Source: Fimbriimonas sp.
GTDB lineage: Bacteria; Armatimonadota; Fimbriimonadia; Fimbriimonadales; Fimbriimonadaceae
Direction of reading: 5' to 3'
NCBI GenBank assembly: GCA_029866005.1
Contig: JARXAE010000015.1
Coordinates: 1 to 64,000, forward strand
Length of the DNA: 64,000 nucleotides
In this document: in pieces, positions 8,129 through 16,306 of the stretch
Numbering within the stretch: the first letter of the stretch is position 1
Layout: each line of letters opens with the position of its first letter
Made by a program: the position numbers and the translations under genes
The notes under the pieces: model-generated
Told to the model about the DNA's origin: nothing
Seen by the model: only the letters and a program-made list of their open reading frames with translations
The model's database searches: none

Positions 8129-8595
8129 GGCGCGTCGGGAACATAAAGCGGGGAATACTCGCCAGGTTCTTGTACGAGTTCGGCGGTAACCGGAGACTCG
8201 AGAATTGTTGTCCACAGATCCTCAAACTCACCATCATCCCGGATGATGCGGTCAAAGCTTTCGGTGTAAAACGGCGGGAATCGCTCTTCGGACTTCTTGA
8301 TGATGTCCTTGCCCGCCTTTACTTTTGCCTTCTCAACGATATCGCTGAGTTCCCAAGGCACTCCTTCCGACTTTTCGCTGACGCGAAAAATGATCTCCGT
8401 CTGCTCCGGTAAAACGCATGCAATCACCAAGTCCCACTTTCGCCCGTCCGGACGCCGAAGGTGGTACAAGACTCGATCGCACTCCCAAATCGATAACGGT
8501 CGGCGGTGTCGAAAGGTCACGTAGTAGACGACGTTATCCGCACGCCAGTGCGGCAACCGGCCACGCCAGATGTGAAAGTTCGCCCATTTAGACAT
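8125..8595 (-). CDS. RAYT-family (REP-associated transposase-like) protein lacking catalytic residues
   Basis: 156 residues that follow the Y1/RAYT transposase plan: RGRLPHW near the start, VVYYVTFR, then ESFDRIIRDD and SPVTAELVQEPGEY near the end, where active members have FDRLVRDEEE and NPVKAGLVARPEDW. The HUH motif (PNHxH) reads PEQTE, so both metal-binding His are gone (Q65, E67). The nucleophilic Tyr of YIxxNPV is T130. It should therefore not nick DNA; a domesticated DNA- or RNA-binding role is possible. It overlaps the upstream AlkC-like gene by 8 nt and shares the PII operon. No flanking REP hairpins or terminal repeats are visible. Confidence 0.8.
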   Translation of the reverse strand: MSKWANFHIWRGRLPHWRADNVVYYVTFRHRRPLSIWECDRVLYHLRRPDGRKWDLVIACVLPEQTEIIFRVSEKSEGVPWELSDIVEKAKVKAGKDIIKKSEERFPPFYTESFDRIIRDDGEFEDLWTTILESPVTAELVQEPGEYSPLYVPDAP

Positions 8596-9343
8596 ACTTA
8601 CTCGCCTTCTTAACGATGGCGTGGGTGGCGTCGCTGTCCGATTCGGTCAGCCATCGGTCGAGAGTCTCGCGAACAAAGTATGGGCGGTCCTTTGCAACGT
8701 CGTTCAGCCAGTTACCCACTGAGTCTTGGACATACTTTGAGGGATCGCTCTTCAGCTTGTCCAAAATCACAAGTCCTGGTGTCGGATTCTCCCGAAGTTC
8801 CATGATGTGCTTCGACCAAACTCCCCTTGGCCGAGTGGACTCAGAAGCAAACCGCCTAATGTTTTCATCCGGATCCTGAGTCCAGTCCTGCAGGAGAACA
8901 AAGGCCTCTTCTAATGACTCATGGATGTACGGTCGAACCGCTAGCCACGCCCACTCCCGGACCCCAAAATGTTTGTCCGCCGCGAACGGGCGAATCATCT
9001 CCAGCCTCTCGGCAAGCGATATCGATGGTATTGCCCCAACGGCAAAGCAAGCCCATCCGCGGGGGGTATCCACCGCTGAAGTCGCTGCCATTCCAAGCTC
9101 CTGTGGACGATCGGCTAGCACCTCACCAATCAGGCGCATCCGAGCAACAATCCCATCCGCATCGCGCAGATCGTGTTGCAACCCGGGCGACATCAATGAA
9201 GGGATCAATGCCCGTATGAGCGTCGATTGGTTCATCGCCAGCGCCTCCGAGAGGGTCTTCGTCTCCTCGCGACCTTTGTTGAGCCGATCCAGAATGTGTG
9301 GAGGGATCGCGGTTCGGCTTGGGTATCCCTTCCGTTCTGTCAT
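8588..9343 (-). CDS. DNA alkylation repair protein, AlkC/AlkD-like HEAT-repeat family
   Basis: 251 residues, all-helical with HEAT-like repeats. RRFASESTRPRGVW and LKSDPSKYVQDSVGNWLNDVAKD closely follow the AlkC motif region; AlkC/AlkD enzymes excise N3- and N7-alkylated purines. The ATG at 9343 lies one base after the PII stop. An in-frame extension to 9397 would run into the PII gene and lacks a ribosome binding site. AlkC versus AlkD cannot be settled by eye, nor can activity. It overlaps the RAYT-like gene by 8 nt. Confidence 0.75.
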   Translation of the reverse strand: MTERKGYPSRTAIPPHILDRLNKGREETKTLSEALAMNQSTLIRALIPSLMSPGLQHDLRDADGIVARMRLIGEVLADRPQELGMAATSAVDTPRGWACFAVGAIPSISLAERLEMIRPFAADKHFGVREWAWLAVRPYIHESLEEAFVLLQDWTQDPDENIRRFASESTRPRGVWSKHIMELRENPTPGLVILDKLKSDPSKYVQDSVGNWLNDVAKDRPYFVRETLDRWLTESDSDATHAIVKKASKYV

Positions 9344-9344
9344 A

Positions 9345-9686
9345 TCAAGAAAGCGCGGCGTCTCCCCGTTCGCCGGTCCTAATCCTGATCGCCTCAACCA
9401 CCTCGGTCACAAAAATCTTTCCGTCGCCAATTTCGCCGGTTTGGGTCGCGGCAACAATGGCCTCGATCCCACGCTCTAAGTCAGAGTCTTTCACGACAAC
9501 CATCACTCGCATCTTGGATAAAAGGTTTACCGGTGGTCTAATGCCCTGGAACTGCTCTGTACGTCCCATCTGGTGACCGTAGCCTCGGACTTGCTCGCAG
9601 GTCATCCCTTGGATGCCCGCGTCGTCTAGTGCTTGCTTCACCGCGTCTAGCTTTCCAACCTGAATATATGCCTCGATTTGTTTCAT
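9345..9686 (-). CDS. PII signal-transduction protein without the uridylylation tyrosine
   Basis: A 113-residue GlnB/GlnK-type protein that normally senses 2-oxoglutarate and ATP/ADP. The core is clear: KQIEAYIQVGKLDAVKQAL, GMTCEQVRGYG, AATQTGEIGDGKIFV and IRIRTGERGDAA. The T-loop reads HQMGRTEQFQGIRPPVN: Tyr51 is Pro and Tyr46 is Phe, so GlnD-type uridylylation at 51 is not possible, and position 49 is Ile rather than the phosphorylatable Ser of cyanobacteria. Gln39 and Lys58, used for 2-oxoglutarate binding, remain. No amtB, glnA or glnD lies nearby. It leads the operon with the AlkC-like and RAYT-like genes. Confidence 0.9.
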   Translation of the reverse strand: MKQIEAYIQVGKLDAVKQALDDAGIQGMTCEQVRGYGHQMGRTEQFQGIRPPVNLLSKMRVMVVVKDSDLERGIEAIVAATQTGEIGDGKIFVTEVVEAIRIRTGERGDAALS

Positions 9687-9710
9687 GTCTTCCGTGACCT
9701 TCCTAGTTCA

Positions 9711-9716
9711 ATTATA
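9711..9716 (-). promoter_or_regulatory. -10 box TATAAT for the PII operon
   Basis: A perfect TATAAT on the minus strand 24 nt before the PII ATG, followed by an AGGAAGG ribosome binding site. No good -35 hexamer is visible 16-18 nt upstream, so an activator may be needed. Confidence 0.5.
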
Positions 9717-9753
9717 ACGCTCCGAAGAACCTGAGTGAGTCGTCTATAGATGT

Positions 9754-11001
9754 GTGGGTCAATTTGCCGCTCGGCGCACCCTATTGATTGGCATTTGTCT
9801 GGCGATTGTGCTGGCGACACTTTCATTATTTCTCACCAGGAATCTGCTGGTTGCCGGGCTCTTGGTGGTAGCGGTATCGGTCTTCGCCTTCCTCTGCGAC
9901 GACCAGGAGCGTCTGCTTCAAGGTGACATGTCATCACAAGCGGATGAGTTCGACCGGACAACGTCGGCCGCACTCGAACAAAAGGCGAATGTCGACGCCT
10001 TCGCCGATGGTCTCGACGCTGGGATCTTCGTTTGTGACGACCGCGCTCATATTAGCTATGCAAATTCGTTTGCCCAGCAGCTGTTTGGATTCGAAAACCC
10101 GCAGGGACGCTCGATCTTAGCGGTCACGCTCTCAGTAGAACTCGAACAACTTGTTCTCCGTGCTGATGAGGATGAAGAGCGAGTCGAAGCCGAACTTTCT
10201 TTCAGTTTTCCTCAGGAGCGGATCTGCCGTGCAAGTGCTTGGCGAGCGCCATCTGGCCTTGGTCGCACCTATTTAGCGCTTGTTGATATCACCGACATCC
10301 GCCGCCTCGAACGTATCAGAAGGGACTTTGTCGCGAACGTCTCACACGAGCTAAGAACCCCGATGACGATCATCCGTTCGTTTAGCGAAACGATGCTTGA
10401 TGACGATGATCCTGAGTTGCGAGAGAAATATTTGACGAGAATCATCAACGAAGTAGATCGCCTGACAAGTATCACTCACGATCTTCTAGTTCTAAGCACC
10501 GCAGAATCCAGTCTGGTTCGCAAGGGCCCCTGCGACATCGGCGAAATCCTGCGGTACGCCCATAATCTCCTCGAGCCAAGAGCCAATGAGAAGGGTCTAT
10601 CCCTGACCCGTGAAGCTCCAGACTCCTTCTTTATCGAAGCCAACAGCTCCCAAATCACCCAAGTCATTGTCAACTTAGTCGAGAATGCGATTAAGTACAC
10701 CAATGAAGGTGGCGTCATGGTCAAGTTTCAGGAAGAACCCGGAGGAGTCAAGATTGACTTCACCGATACCGGAATGGGAATTGCAACCGAGCACTTGCCC
10801 CGGCTATTCGAGCGTTTTTACCGCGTTGATAAAGGCCGCAGTCGCCATCATGGCGGCACTGGACTGGGTCTCAGTATTGTCAAGCACATCGTTGAAGCCC
10901 ACGGAGGGCGAATCGCAGTTGACTCATCCCTCAACCAGGGTTCGACGTTCACGATTCAGCTTCCGATCGGCGATGTCGTCTCCGAGGCAGAGTCCGCCTA
11001 A
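9754..11001 (+). CDS. Sensor histidine kinase, PhoR-like, orphan
   Basis: 415 residues: two adjacent N-terminal membrane helices (about 9-27 and 30-48), a PAS-like sensor (about 80-180), HisKA dimerisation domain with the phospho-acceptor in NVSHELRTP, and HATPase_c with VENAIKYTNEGG (N box), DTGMGI (G1), RLFERFYRVD and GGTGLGLSIVKHI. Phosphorylates a partner response regulator, but none is adjacent. Start is GTG 9754; no ATG is available in frame nearby. The promoter region is shared with the divergent PII operon. Confidence 0.92.
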   Translation: MGQFAARRTLLIGICLAIVLATLSLFLTRNLLVAGLLVVAVSVFAFLCDDQERLLQGDMSSQADEFDRTTSAALEQKANVDAFADGLDAGIFVCDDRAHISYANSFAQQLFGFENPQGRSILAVTLSVELEQLVLRADEDEERVEAELSFSFPQERICRASAWRAPSGLGRTYLALVDITDIRRLERIRRDFVANVSHELRTPMTIIRSFSETMLDDDDPELREKYLTRIINEVDRLTSITHDLLVLSTAESSLVRKGPCDIGEILRYAHNLLEPRANEKGLSLTREAPDSFFIEANSSQITQVIVNLVENAIKYTNEGGVMVKFQEEPGGVKIDFTDTGMGIATEHLPRLFERFYRVDKGRSRHHGGTGLGLSIVKHIVEAHGGRIAVDSSLNQGSTFTIQLPIGDVVSEAESA

Positions 11002-11026
11002 CTTCCAACCTGGGGTCCGGATGCGG

Positions 11027-11032
11027 TACCTT
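11027..11032 (+). promoter_or_regulatory. -10-like box TACCTT before the dehydrogenase-ABC operon
   Basis: TACCTT ends 11 nt before ATG 11044, and no Shine-Dalgarno sequence lies between. This would give a nearly leaderless mRNA. Confidence 0.35.
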
Positions 11033-11043
11033 AACACCTAGTA

Positions 11044-11904
11044 ATGGCGCGAATTGGCTTTGTTGGTTTGGGAGTCATGGGGGCGCCGATGGCGGGGCAT
11101 CTTTTGTCCGCCGGACACACCGTTGCCGTTTGGAATCGAACGCAAGGCAAGGCTGACGCGTTGGTTGAGAAAGGTGCCAAACTTGCCCCCAATCTTGCCT
11201 CACTTGCGGAATCTTGCGACGTGATCATCTCTTGTGTTGGTCGCAGTGAAGATGTTGAGCAGGTCGTCATCGCAATGGCCGACTGTGCGTCGGAAGGAAC
11301 GCTTTTCATTGATCAAAGCACTATCGAGCCTGCGATGGCGGTCTCCCTCGCAAGCCGACTGAAGGAGAAGGGACTCCGATTTGTTGATGCTCCGGTCACC
11401 GGTGGCTCGATGGGTGCCCAGAACGGGACCCTTACGATTTTCTGTGGTGGCTCCGAAGCGGACGTCGAAGAAGCCATCGAGGTGATGAAACCGTATACCA
11501 AGCGTGCCGAGCGTGTTGGAGATGTAGGAGCTGGGCAGATGATGAAGCTCGCCAACCAAGTTGCCGTCGGCGGAGCACTGGTTGGACTCTGCGAAAGCCT
11601 CGCATTCGCCGCTAAAGCTGGTCTGGATGTCAACCAAGCCCACAGCATGATCGGCGGTGGAGCCGGAGGGAGCTGGGCCTTCCAGAACTACGGTCCCAAA
11701 CTCCTCGCCGCCGACTGGTCACCTGGTTTCAGCGTAAAAAACCAAACGAAGGACTTTGGCTACTGTGAGTCCGCGGCAGCCGACCTTGGTGTTGAAATTC
11801 CGATGACCGCCCTCGTCAATCAACTTCTAAAGCGCCTGGCTGACGTGGGTAGGGAAGAGGACACCACCGCGGCCCTCTACGACGTCTATCTCGATCGCCT
11901 ATGA
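11044..11904 (+). CDS. NAD(P)-dependent beta-hydroxyacid dehydrogenase (3-hydroxyisobutyrate dehydrogenase family)
   Basis: 286 residues with the Rossmann start GFVGLGVMGAPMAGHLL, substrate-binding DAPVTGGSMGAQNGTLTI and the catalytic-lysine segment GAGQMMKLANQVAVGG. Members oxidise beta-hydroxyacids such as 3-hydroxyisobutyrate, tartronate semialdehyde or succinic semialdehyde; the substrate here is not evident. Its stop overlaps the ABC ATPase start (ATGA), an unusual coupling that suggests a link to the transported compound or simple co-regulation. Confidence 0.9.
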   Translation: MARIGFVGLGVMGAPMAGHLLSAGHTVAVWNRTQGKADALVEKGAKLAPNLASLAESCDVIISCVGRSEDVEQVVIAMADCASEGTLFIDQSTIEPAMAVSLASRLKEKGLRFVDAPVTGGSMGAQNGTLTIFCGGSEADVEEAIEVMKPYTKRAERVGDVGAGQMMKLANQVAVGGALVGLCESLAFAAKAGLDVNQAHSMIGGGAGGSWAFQNYGPKLLAADWSPGFSVKNQTKDFGYCESAAADLGVEIPMTALVNQLLKRLADVGREEDTTAALYDVYLDRL

Positions 11905-13388
11905 ATCTTGCCGTCGAAATGAGCCAGATCAGCAAGCGGTACGGTGACGTACAGGCTCTGGACTCGGTTTCGTTACGAGTAGAAAAGGGAACCATTCATG
12001 CCCTCGTGGGTGAGAACGGAGCCGGAAAGACCACTTTGATGAAAGCGCTTTACGGGGCGATGTCTGCAGATTCAGGTTCGGTCAGCATCAATGGAGAGCC
12101 AGTCACCTTAAAGACAAGCCGGGAAGCCATTGCGAAGGGAATCGGCATGGTCAGCCAGCACTACGGCATCATCGGTGAATTGACCAACCTTGAGAACCTC
12201 ATTCTCGGAGCCGAGAACGGTTCCATTCTCACTCCCGTCCAAAACCAACAGCGAGCCCAGGACCTTGCGGAGAGGATGGGATTTCAGTTCGACTGGAATG
12301 CCGAGAGCTCAACGCTGAGTCCAGCCGGGGGGCAGAAGCTCGAGATTCTCAAGCTCCTCTGGCGGAACTCGCAAATCATGATCCTGGATGAGCCCACCGC
12401 CATGCTCTCCCCCCAAGATAGCGACGCTCTTTACGCGAGTCTCAAACAACTTGCACAGCAAGGCACGACTATCATTGTGGTCACGCACCGCCTTCCCGAA
12501 GTCTTCGAGCACTGCAAGCGCGTTACCGTTGTACGGGGCGGACGCCATATCGCCGATCATGAGGTTACCGAAGTCTCAGCAAACCAGCTTGCTGAGGAGA
12601 TCGTCGGTGGAAGCGTGATCGAACGCCCCACACCTGTTTCAAACTCCCAACCAACGGATAGTCTCGAAGTACGAGACCTCGAGGTCAAAGGCGACAAAGG
12701 ACAAATCGCCGTAAAGAGCATCTCGTTTGCACTGAAGAAGGGCCAGCTTGTAGGGATCGCCGGAGTGGATGGCAACGGTCAGCGCGAACTCTTCCACGCC
12801 ATCATTGGCCACGCAAAACCCCTCTCGGGAATCCTTACCGTGGAGGGAAGCGACTGGACTCAAACCAGCATTGCGGACAGGATCATCGCTGGACTTCGGG
12901 TCATTCCTGAAGACCGTCACCATGAAGGAGTTATCGAAGACTGGAGTCTCTTCGAGAACGCATCCCTTGGGCTCCAAAGGCTCCCAGAATTCAGCGATAT
13001 CTCAGCGGGTCAGCAAGAACTTGGGCCCACGATGGCTGAGAAGTTCAGCACCAAGCATGGTGGGCTCAATCAGCCCATGAGCAGTCTAAGTGGTGGGAAC
13101 CAGCAGCGCTTCGTCGCCGGGCGCGCTCTACAGGTTGCCCCGAACCTTATCCTCGCCTTCCAGCCAGCACGTGGTCTCGATCTCAACAGTACGACGAAGG
13201 TGTACCAAGAAATCCGTCGTCGATGCGACGAAGGTGCGACGGCAATCATCGTCAGCTTCGACCTCGATGAGCTACTTGACTTTTGCGACCGAATCCTCGT
13301 GATGAATCATGGCGAGATGTTCGAACCGAAGCCCGAGGAAGCCCGTGACCGCGCCGCCATTGGTCGGCTGATGGTAGGTGCAGGATGA
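11901..13388 (+). CDS. Nucleoside/simple-sugar-type ABC transporter ATPase, double domain
   Basis: 495 residues with two fused ABC domains, as in YufO/NupO and RbsA-type transporters. Domain 1 has an intact Walker A (GENGAGKTT) and Walker B (IMILDEPTAML) but a weak signature (LSPAGGQK). Domain 2 has a degenerate Walker A (GVDGNGQREL), a good signature (LSGGNQQRFVAGRAL) and a changed Walker B (LILAFQPARGLD). This asymmetry is normal for the family. It drives import through the two permeases that follow and overlaps both neighbours by 4 nt. Confidence 0.93.
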   Translation: MNLAVEMSQISKRYGDVQALDSVSLRVEKGTIHALVGENGAGKTTLMKALYGAMSADSGSVSINGEPVTLKTSREAIAKGIGMVSQHYGIIGELTNLENLILGAENGSILTPVQNQQRAQDLAERMGFQFDWNAESSTLSPAGGQKLEILKLLWRNSQIMILDEPTAMLSPQDSDALYASLKQLAQQGTTIIVVTHRLPEVFEHCKRVTVVRGGRHIADHEVTEVSANQLAEEIVGGSVIERPTPVSNSQPTDSLEVRDLEVKGDKGQIAVKSISFALKKGQLVGIAGVDGNGQRELFHAIIGHAKPLSGILTVEGSDWTQTSIADRIIAGLRVIPEDRHHEGVIEDWSLFENASLGLQRLPEFSDISAGQQELGPTMAEKFSTKHGGLNQPMSSLSGGNQQRFVAGRALQVAPNLILAFQPARGLDLNSTTKVYQEIRRRCDEGATAIIVSFDLDELLDFCDRILVMNHGEMFEPKPEEARDRAAIGRLMVGAG

Positions 13389-14377
13389 AAGTTCTCGGTC
13401 TGATCGCTGGAGGAATCATCCTTTTCATAGCATCCTTGCTCGTTGCTGGGGCTAATCCAGTCACTGCCGTCAGCCAATTGATCACCGGCTCTGTCGGCTC
13501 AGCTTCAGCCGTTAGCGGAACCATCCGTGAGATGACTCCACTTCTGATCCTCGGGGTGTCTGTCTTCCTCGCACTCAAAGCTGGCTTGTTCAATATCGGT
13601 GCCGAAGGTCAATTCGTCATCGGCTCCTGCTTCTCCGCTGCTACCATGCTCGCCATCGGCGGTCCACTTGGGGTCGTCGTCGGAGTCTTGATCGGAGCGA
13701 TTGCTGGCGGCCTGTGGGCACTTCCCGCGGGCTATGTCAAAGCCTTTCGGAACGGGCATGAGGTCATCACGACGATCATGCTCAATAACATCGCGATCAA
13801 CCTCACCAAGTGGCTCGCGAGCGGACCTTTCAAAGGTGAGAAGGCCGTCAGCGCATCTACCGCGACACTACCTATTCAATCTCAACTCACACCTCTCATC
13901 AAGGTCGGACAGTTTGAGCTCCCTCAAGCCGTCGTCGTCGGAATCCTACTCACGCTTGGCGTGGGATATTGGCTGTCCAAAACGACAAGTGGATACGAGC
14001 TGAGAGCCGTTGGCGCAAACCCCACCGCCGCCGAGTTCGCAGGAGTCAAAACCAAGCAGGTCACCGTTAAAGCGATGTTCCTAAGCGGAGCCATCGCGGG
14101 GATCGCAGGGGCTCTCCAGATCGCCCAGTTTGAGCACCGCTTTTATGACGGCAGTAGCATCGGATACGGATTCGACGCTCTCGGAGTCGCTCTCCTGGCG
14201 GGAGGGAATGCCTTTGGACTGTTTGCTAGCAGCTTCATCTTCGGAGCCCTCAATAAGGGCGGAACCAGCCTCATGGGACTCGGGATCGACAAAGGTATCA
14301 CGACGATGGTGCTGGCCATCGTTATCATCATTTTCGCCGCGGTAAAGTACCGACAGAAGGGAGGCCAGCATGATTGA
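13385..14377 (+). CDS. ABC transporter permease, YufP-like (nucleoside/BMP family)
   Basis: 330 residues and about eight to nine membrane helices. LFNIGAEGQFVIG is the family signature in the first third, and VGANPTAAEFAGVKTKQ is the cytoplasmic coupling loop, followed by GAIAGIAGALQ. The N-terminal segment is a signal-anchor helix. It pairs with the next permease as a heterodimer. Start ATG overlaps the ATPase stop (ATGA). Confidence 0.92.
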   Translation: MKVLGLIAGGIILFIASLLVAGANPVTAVSQLITGSVGSASAVSGTIREMTPLLILGVSVFLALKAGLFNIGAEGQFVIGSCFSAATMLAIGGPLGVVVGVLIGAIAGGLWALPAGYVKAFRNGHEVITTIMLNNIAINLTKWLASGPFKGEKAVSASTATLPIQSQLTPLIKVGQFELPQAVVVGILLTLGVGYWLSKTTSGYELRAVGANPTAAEFAGVKTKQVTVKAMFLSGAIAGIAGALQIAQFEHRFYDGSSIGYGFDALGVALLAGGNAFGLFASSFIFGALNKGGTSLMGLGIDKGITTMVLAIVIIIFAAVKYRQKGGQHD

Positions 14378-15191
14378 TCTATTCAAACAGTGCGTGACGA
14401 TGTCCATCCCACTCGTACTGATCGCTCTTGCCGGGTTCTTCAGCGAGCGAGGCGGAGTCATCAATATAGGCCTCGAAGGAAAAACTCTCCTTGCCTGCTT
14501 CTTCTCAGTCGCCTTCAGTTCAAAATTTGGCCCGATTCCTGGGCTAGCCCTGACAATCGTCGCCACGAGCCTGGTCTCGTTGATTCATTGGCTGCTCACC
14601 CAGGTTTACCGGATGGATCACATCATTAGCGGAATGGCGATTAACCTCCTCGCCGCTGGTGCGACTAGTTTCTTCAAGTTCAAATTCGCTGCCGATGGTC
14701 TCGAAGACGCTGCCGTTCCACCGAAGATGCTGCTTTACGCCTTGGGTATTGTCGCTCCTGCCGCCATTTGGTGGATGAGCAACAAAACTCGCTTCGGTCT
14801 CCAGCACCGCAGTGCAGGGAGCGACCCCGACAAAGCTCGTCTTCTCGGAATCAACCCGCAGAACATCCGCTTCTCTGCACTCATCGGAACCGGAGTCCTT
14901 TGCGCCCTGGCTGGTTCGCTGCTCATCGCGGAAACTCCCCAGTTCACCGATGGGATGACCTCGGGTCGAGGCTACATTGCCCTCGCTGCCCTGATTCTAG
15001 GTGGCTGGCGACCCGTCAACGCTGCCCTCGCCTGCCTCCTCTTTGGAGCTGCGAGCGCACTCCAGATTCAGTACAACGGTCAATACATTCCATCCGAAGC
15101 CTGGAAGAGTCTGCCGTACCTCGTCACCCTATTCGCCATCGCCGGTTTCTTAGGTAGGAACCGAACTCCCGCTGGACTCGGTAAACCCTGA
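14370..15191 (+). CDS. ABC transporter permease, YufQ-like (nucleoside/BMP family)
   Basis: 273 residues and about seven to eight membrane helices. GVINIGLEGKTLLACF is the family motif, with HIISGMAINLLAAG and SAGSDPDKARLLGINPQ as the coupling loop. It is slightly short for the family. It overlaps the first permease by 8 nt. The substrate-binding lipoprotein (BmpA type) that these systems need is not in this window. Confidence 0.92.
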   Translation: MIDLFKQCVTMSIPLVLIALAGFFSERGGVINIGLEGKTLLACFFSVAFSSKFGPIPGLALTIVATSLVSLIHWLLTQVYRMDHIISGMAINLLAAGATSFFKFKFAADGLEDAAVPPKMLLYALGIVAPAAIWWMSNKTRFGLQHRSAGSDPDKARLLGINPQNIRFSALIGTGVLCALAGSLLIAETPQFTDGMTSGRGYIALAALILGGWRPVNAALACLLFGAASALQIQYNGQYIPSEAWKSLPYLVTLFAIAGFLGRNRTPAGLGKP

Positions 15192-15193
15192 TC

Positions 15194-16306
15194 ATGATCC
15201 CGACATTCCTCCTCGCCGCTCACGCTGATCCAAACGCTGTGCTGAAGCAAGTGATTGCAAAGCACATTGGTCAGACTAGCGCTGCAGTCTTCGTCCGCGA
15301 GGGGAACAGCAAGGCGCTTCCGATCAAGGTCTCCTTCTCCCCGAAGGGAGGTCGAGCCTGGCTTCCTAACCAGACGATCGTCGAGTCAAATTCCACTAGA
15401 ATGCGATTTTACGACGACATCTTCGGTCAAGTCGCGTCGTCTGAGGCACGGACGGTAGCCCACCCTGAACGGGACTTGATTTCCGCTTCCGTTGTCCACC
15501 GGGGCGCCATGGCGTTCTTGATTGATGACGCGATAAAGAAAGAGTTTCTAGCAGATATCGCAAAGCTCTCAGGATGGAAGCTCTCAGGCCGAACTCTGAA
15601 GACTACAGACAAGCGAAAGGGGACAACTGCGATACAGTTTGACACCCAGAACCGTATCACCCGAGTCACGGTATCGGTCAACAAGAAGAACATCCTGGAT
15701 AACATGTTCGAGTACGTCACAGACGTCAAAGTCCCCCAAATTCCGACGACCGCAAAAGTCAGGGCAGCTCTGCAGGCGCGGCCTCAGATTCCTATCTCTA
15801 CCGGCCCTGGCGCCCTCAACACCACCTTCGCAGTTTGGCGGTCCATGTCTCGTTTAGGCACTACAACCATCAGTCAGAAGACCGATTCAGCATCGTACCA
15901 AACCTCGGTCGCACCCGGCCGGATTTCTGAATCGGGCGGAGCTAGACCTTGGAGCTACGCCGATCGCAAACTCACTTTCGACGGAACTTCGAAAACGGTG
16001 TCAACTGCCATGGCACTCGACAACCTCAAATCAAAAGGAATCTATGTGTCCCCGCTCACTCGCTACCTGATGAACGGACAGATCCCATTCCTAGATATCT
16101 TCGATCGTTCAAACAAGATCGTGGACGGTTCCTCGATTGCAGTTGATGGGAAGATGGCGCGAATACTTAAGATCGAGCGGACTGGAAACAGACTCCGGGT
16201 CTATGCCGATGCCAAGACGAATCGCATCGTGCTCGTCGCGAACGAGACAAAGGATTCGAGAGGCAATTGGGTCACCACTTCTCGGCTCAAGCTTTCGTAC
16301 CGCTAA
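15194..16306 (+). CDS. Exported protein of unknown function, possibly LolA/LolB-like fold
   Basis: 370 residues with a short hydrophobic start (MIPTFLLAAHA) that may be a minimal signal peptide. The body is rich in Ser, Thr, Arg and Lys, with alternating beta-type segments and no motif I recognise. Two similar-sized halves (around 1-200 and 210-370) hint at two LolA-like barrel domains, but this is a guess. It starts 2 nt after the permease stop, so it is in the transporter operon, and ends in a CTAA overlap with the convergent S41 protease. Confidence 0.65.
   Translation: MIPTFLLAAHADPNAVLKQVIAKHIGQTSAAVFVREGNSKALPIKVSFSPKGGRAWLPNQTIVESNSTRMRFYDDIFGQVASSEARTVAHPERDLISASVVHRGAMAFLIDDAIKKEFLADIAKLSGWKLSGRTLKTTDKRKGTTAIQFDTQNRITRVTVSVNKKNILDNMFEYVTDVKVPQIPTTAKVRAALQARPQIPISTGPGALNTTFAVWRSMSRLGTTTISQKTDSASYQTSVAPGRISESGGARPWSYADRKLTFDGTSKTVSTAMALDNLKSKGIYVSPLTRYLMNGQIPFLDIFDRSNKIVDGSSIAVDGKMARILKIERTGNRLRVYADAKTNRIVLVANETKDSRGNWVTTSRLKLSYR

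Noticed and set aside
8125-8595. Active insertion element (IS200-like)
   Set aside because: Catalytic residues are missing, no terminal hairpins are seen and the gene is locked in an operon.
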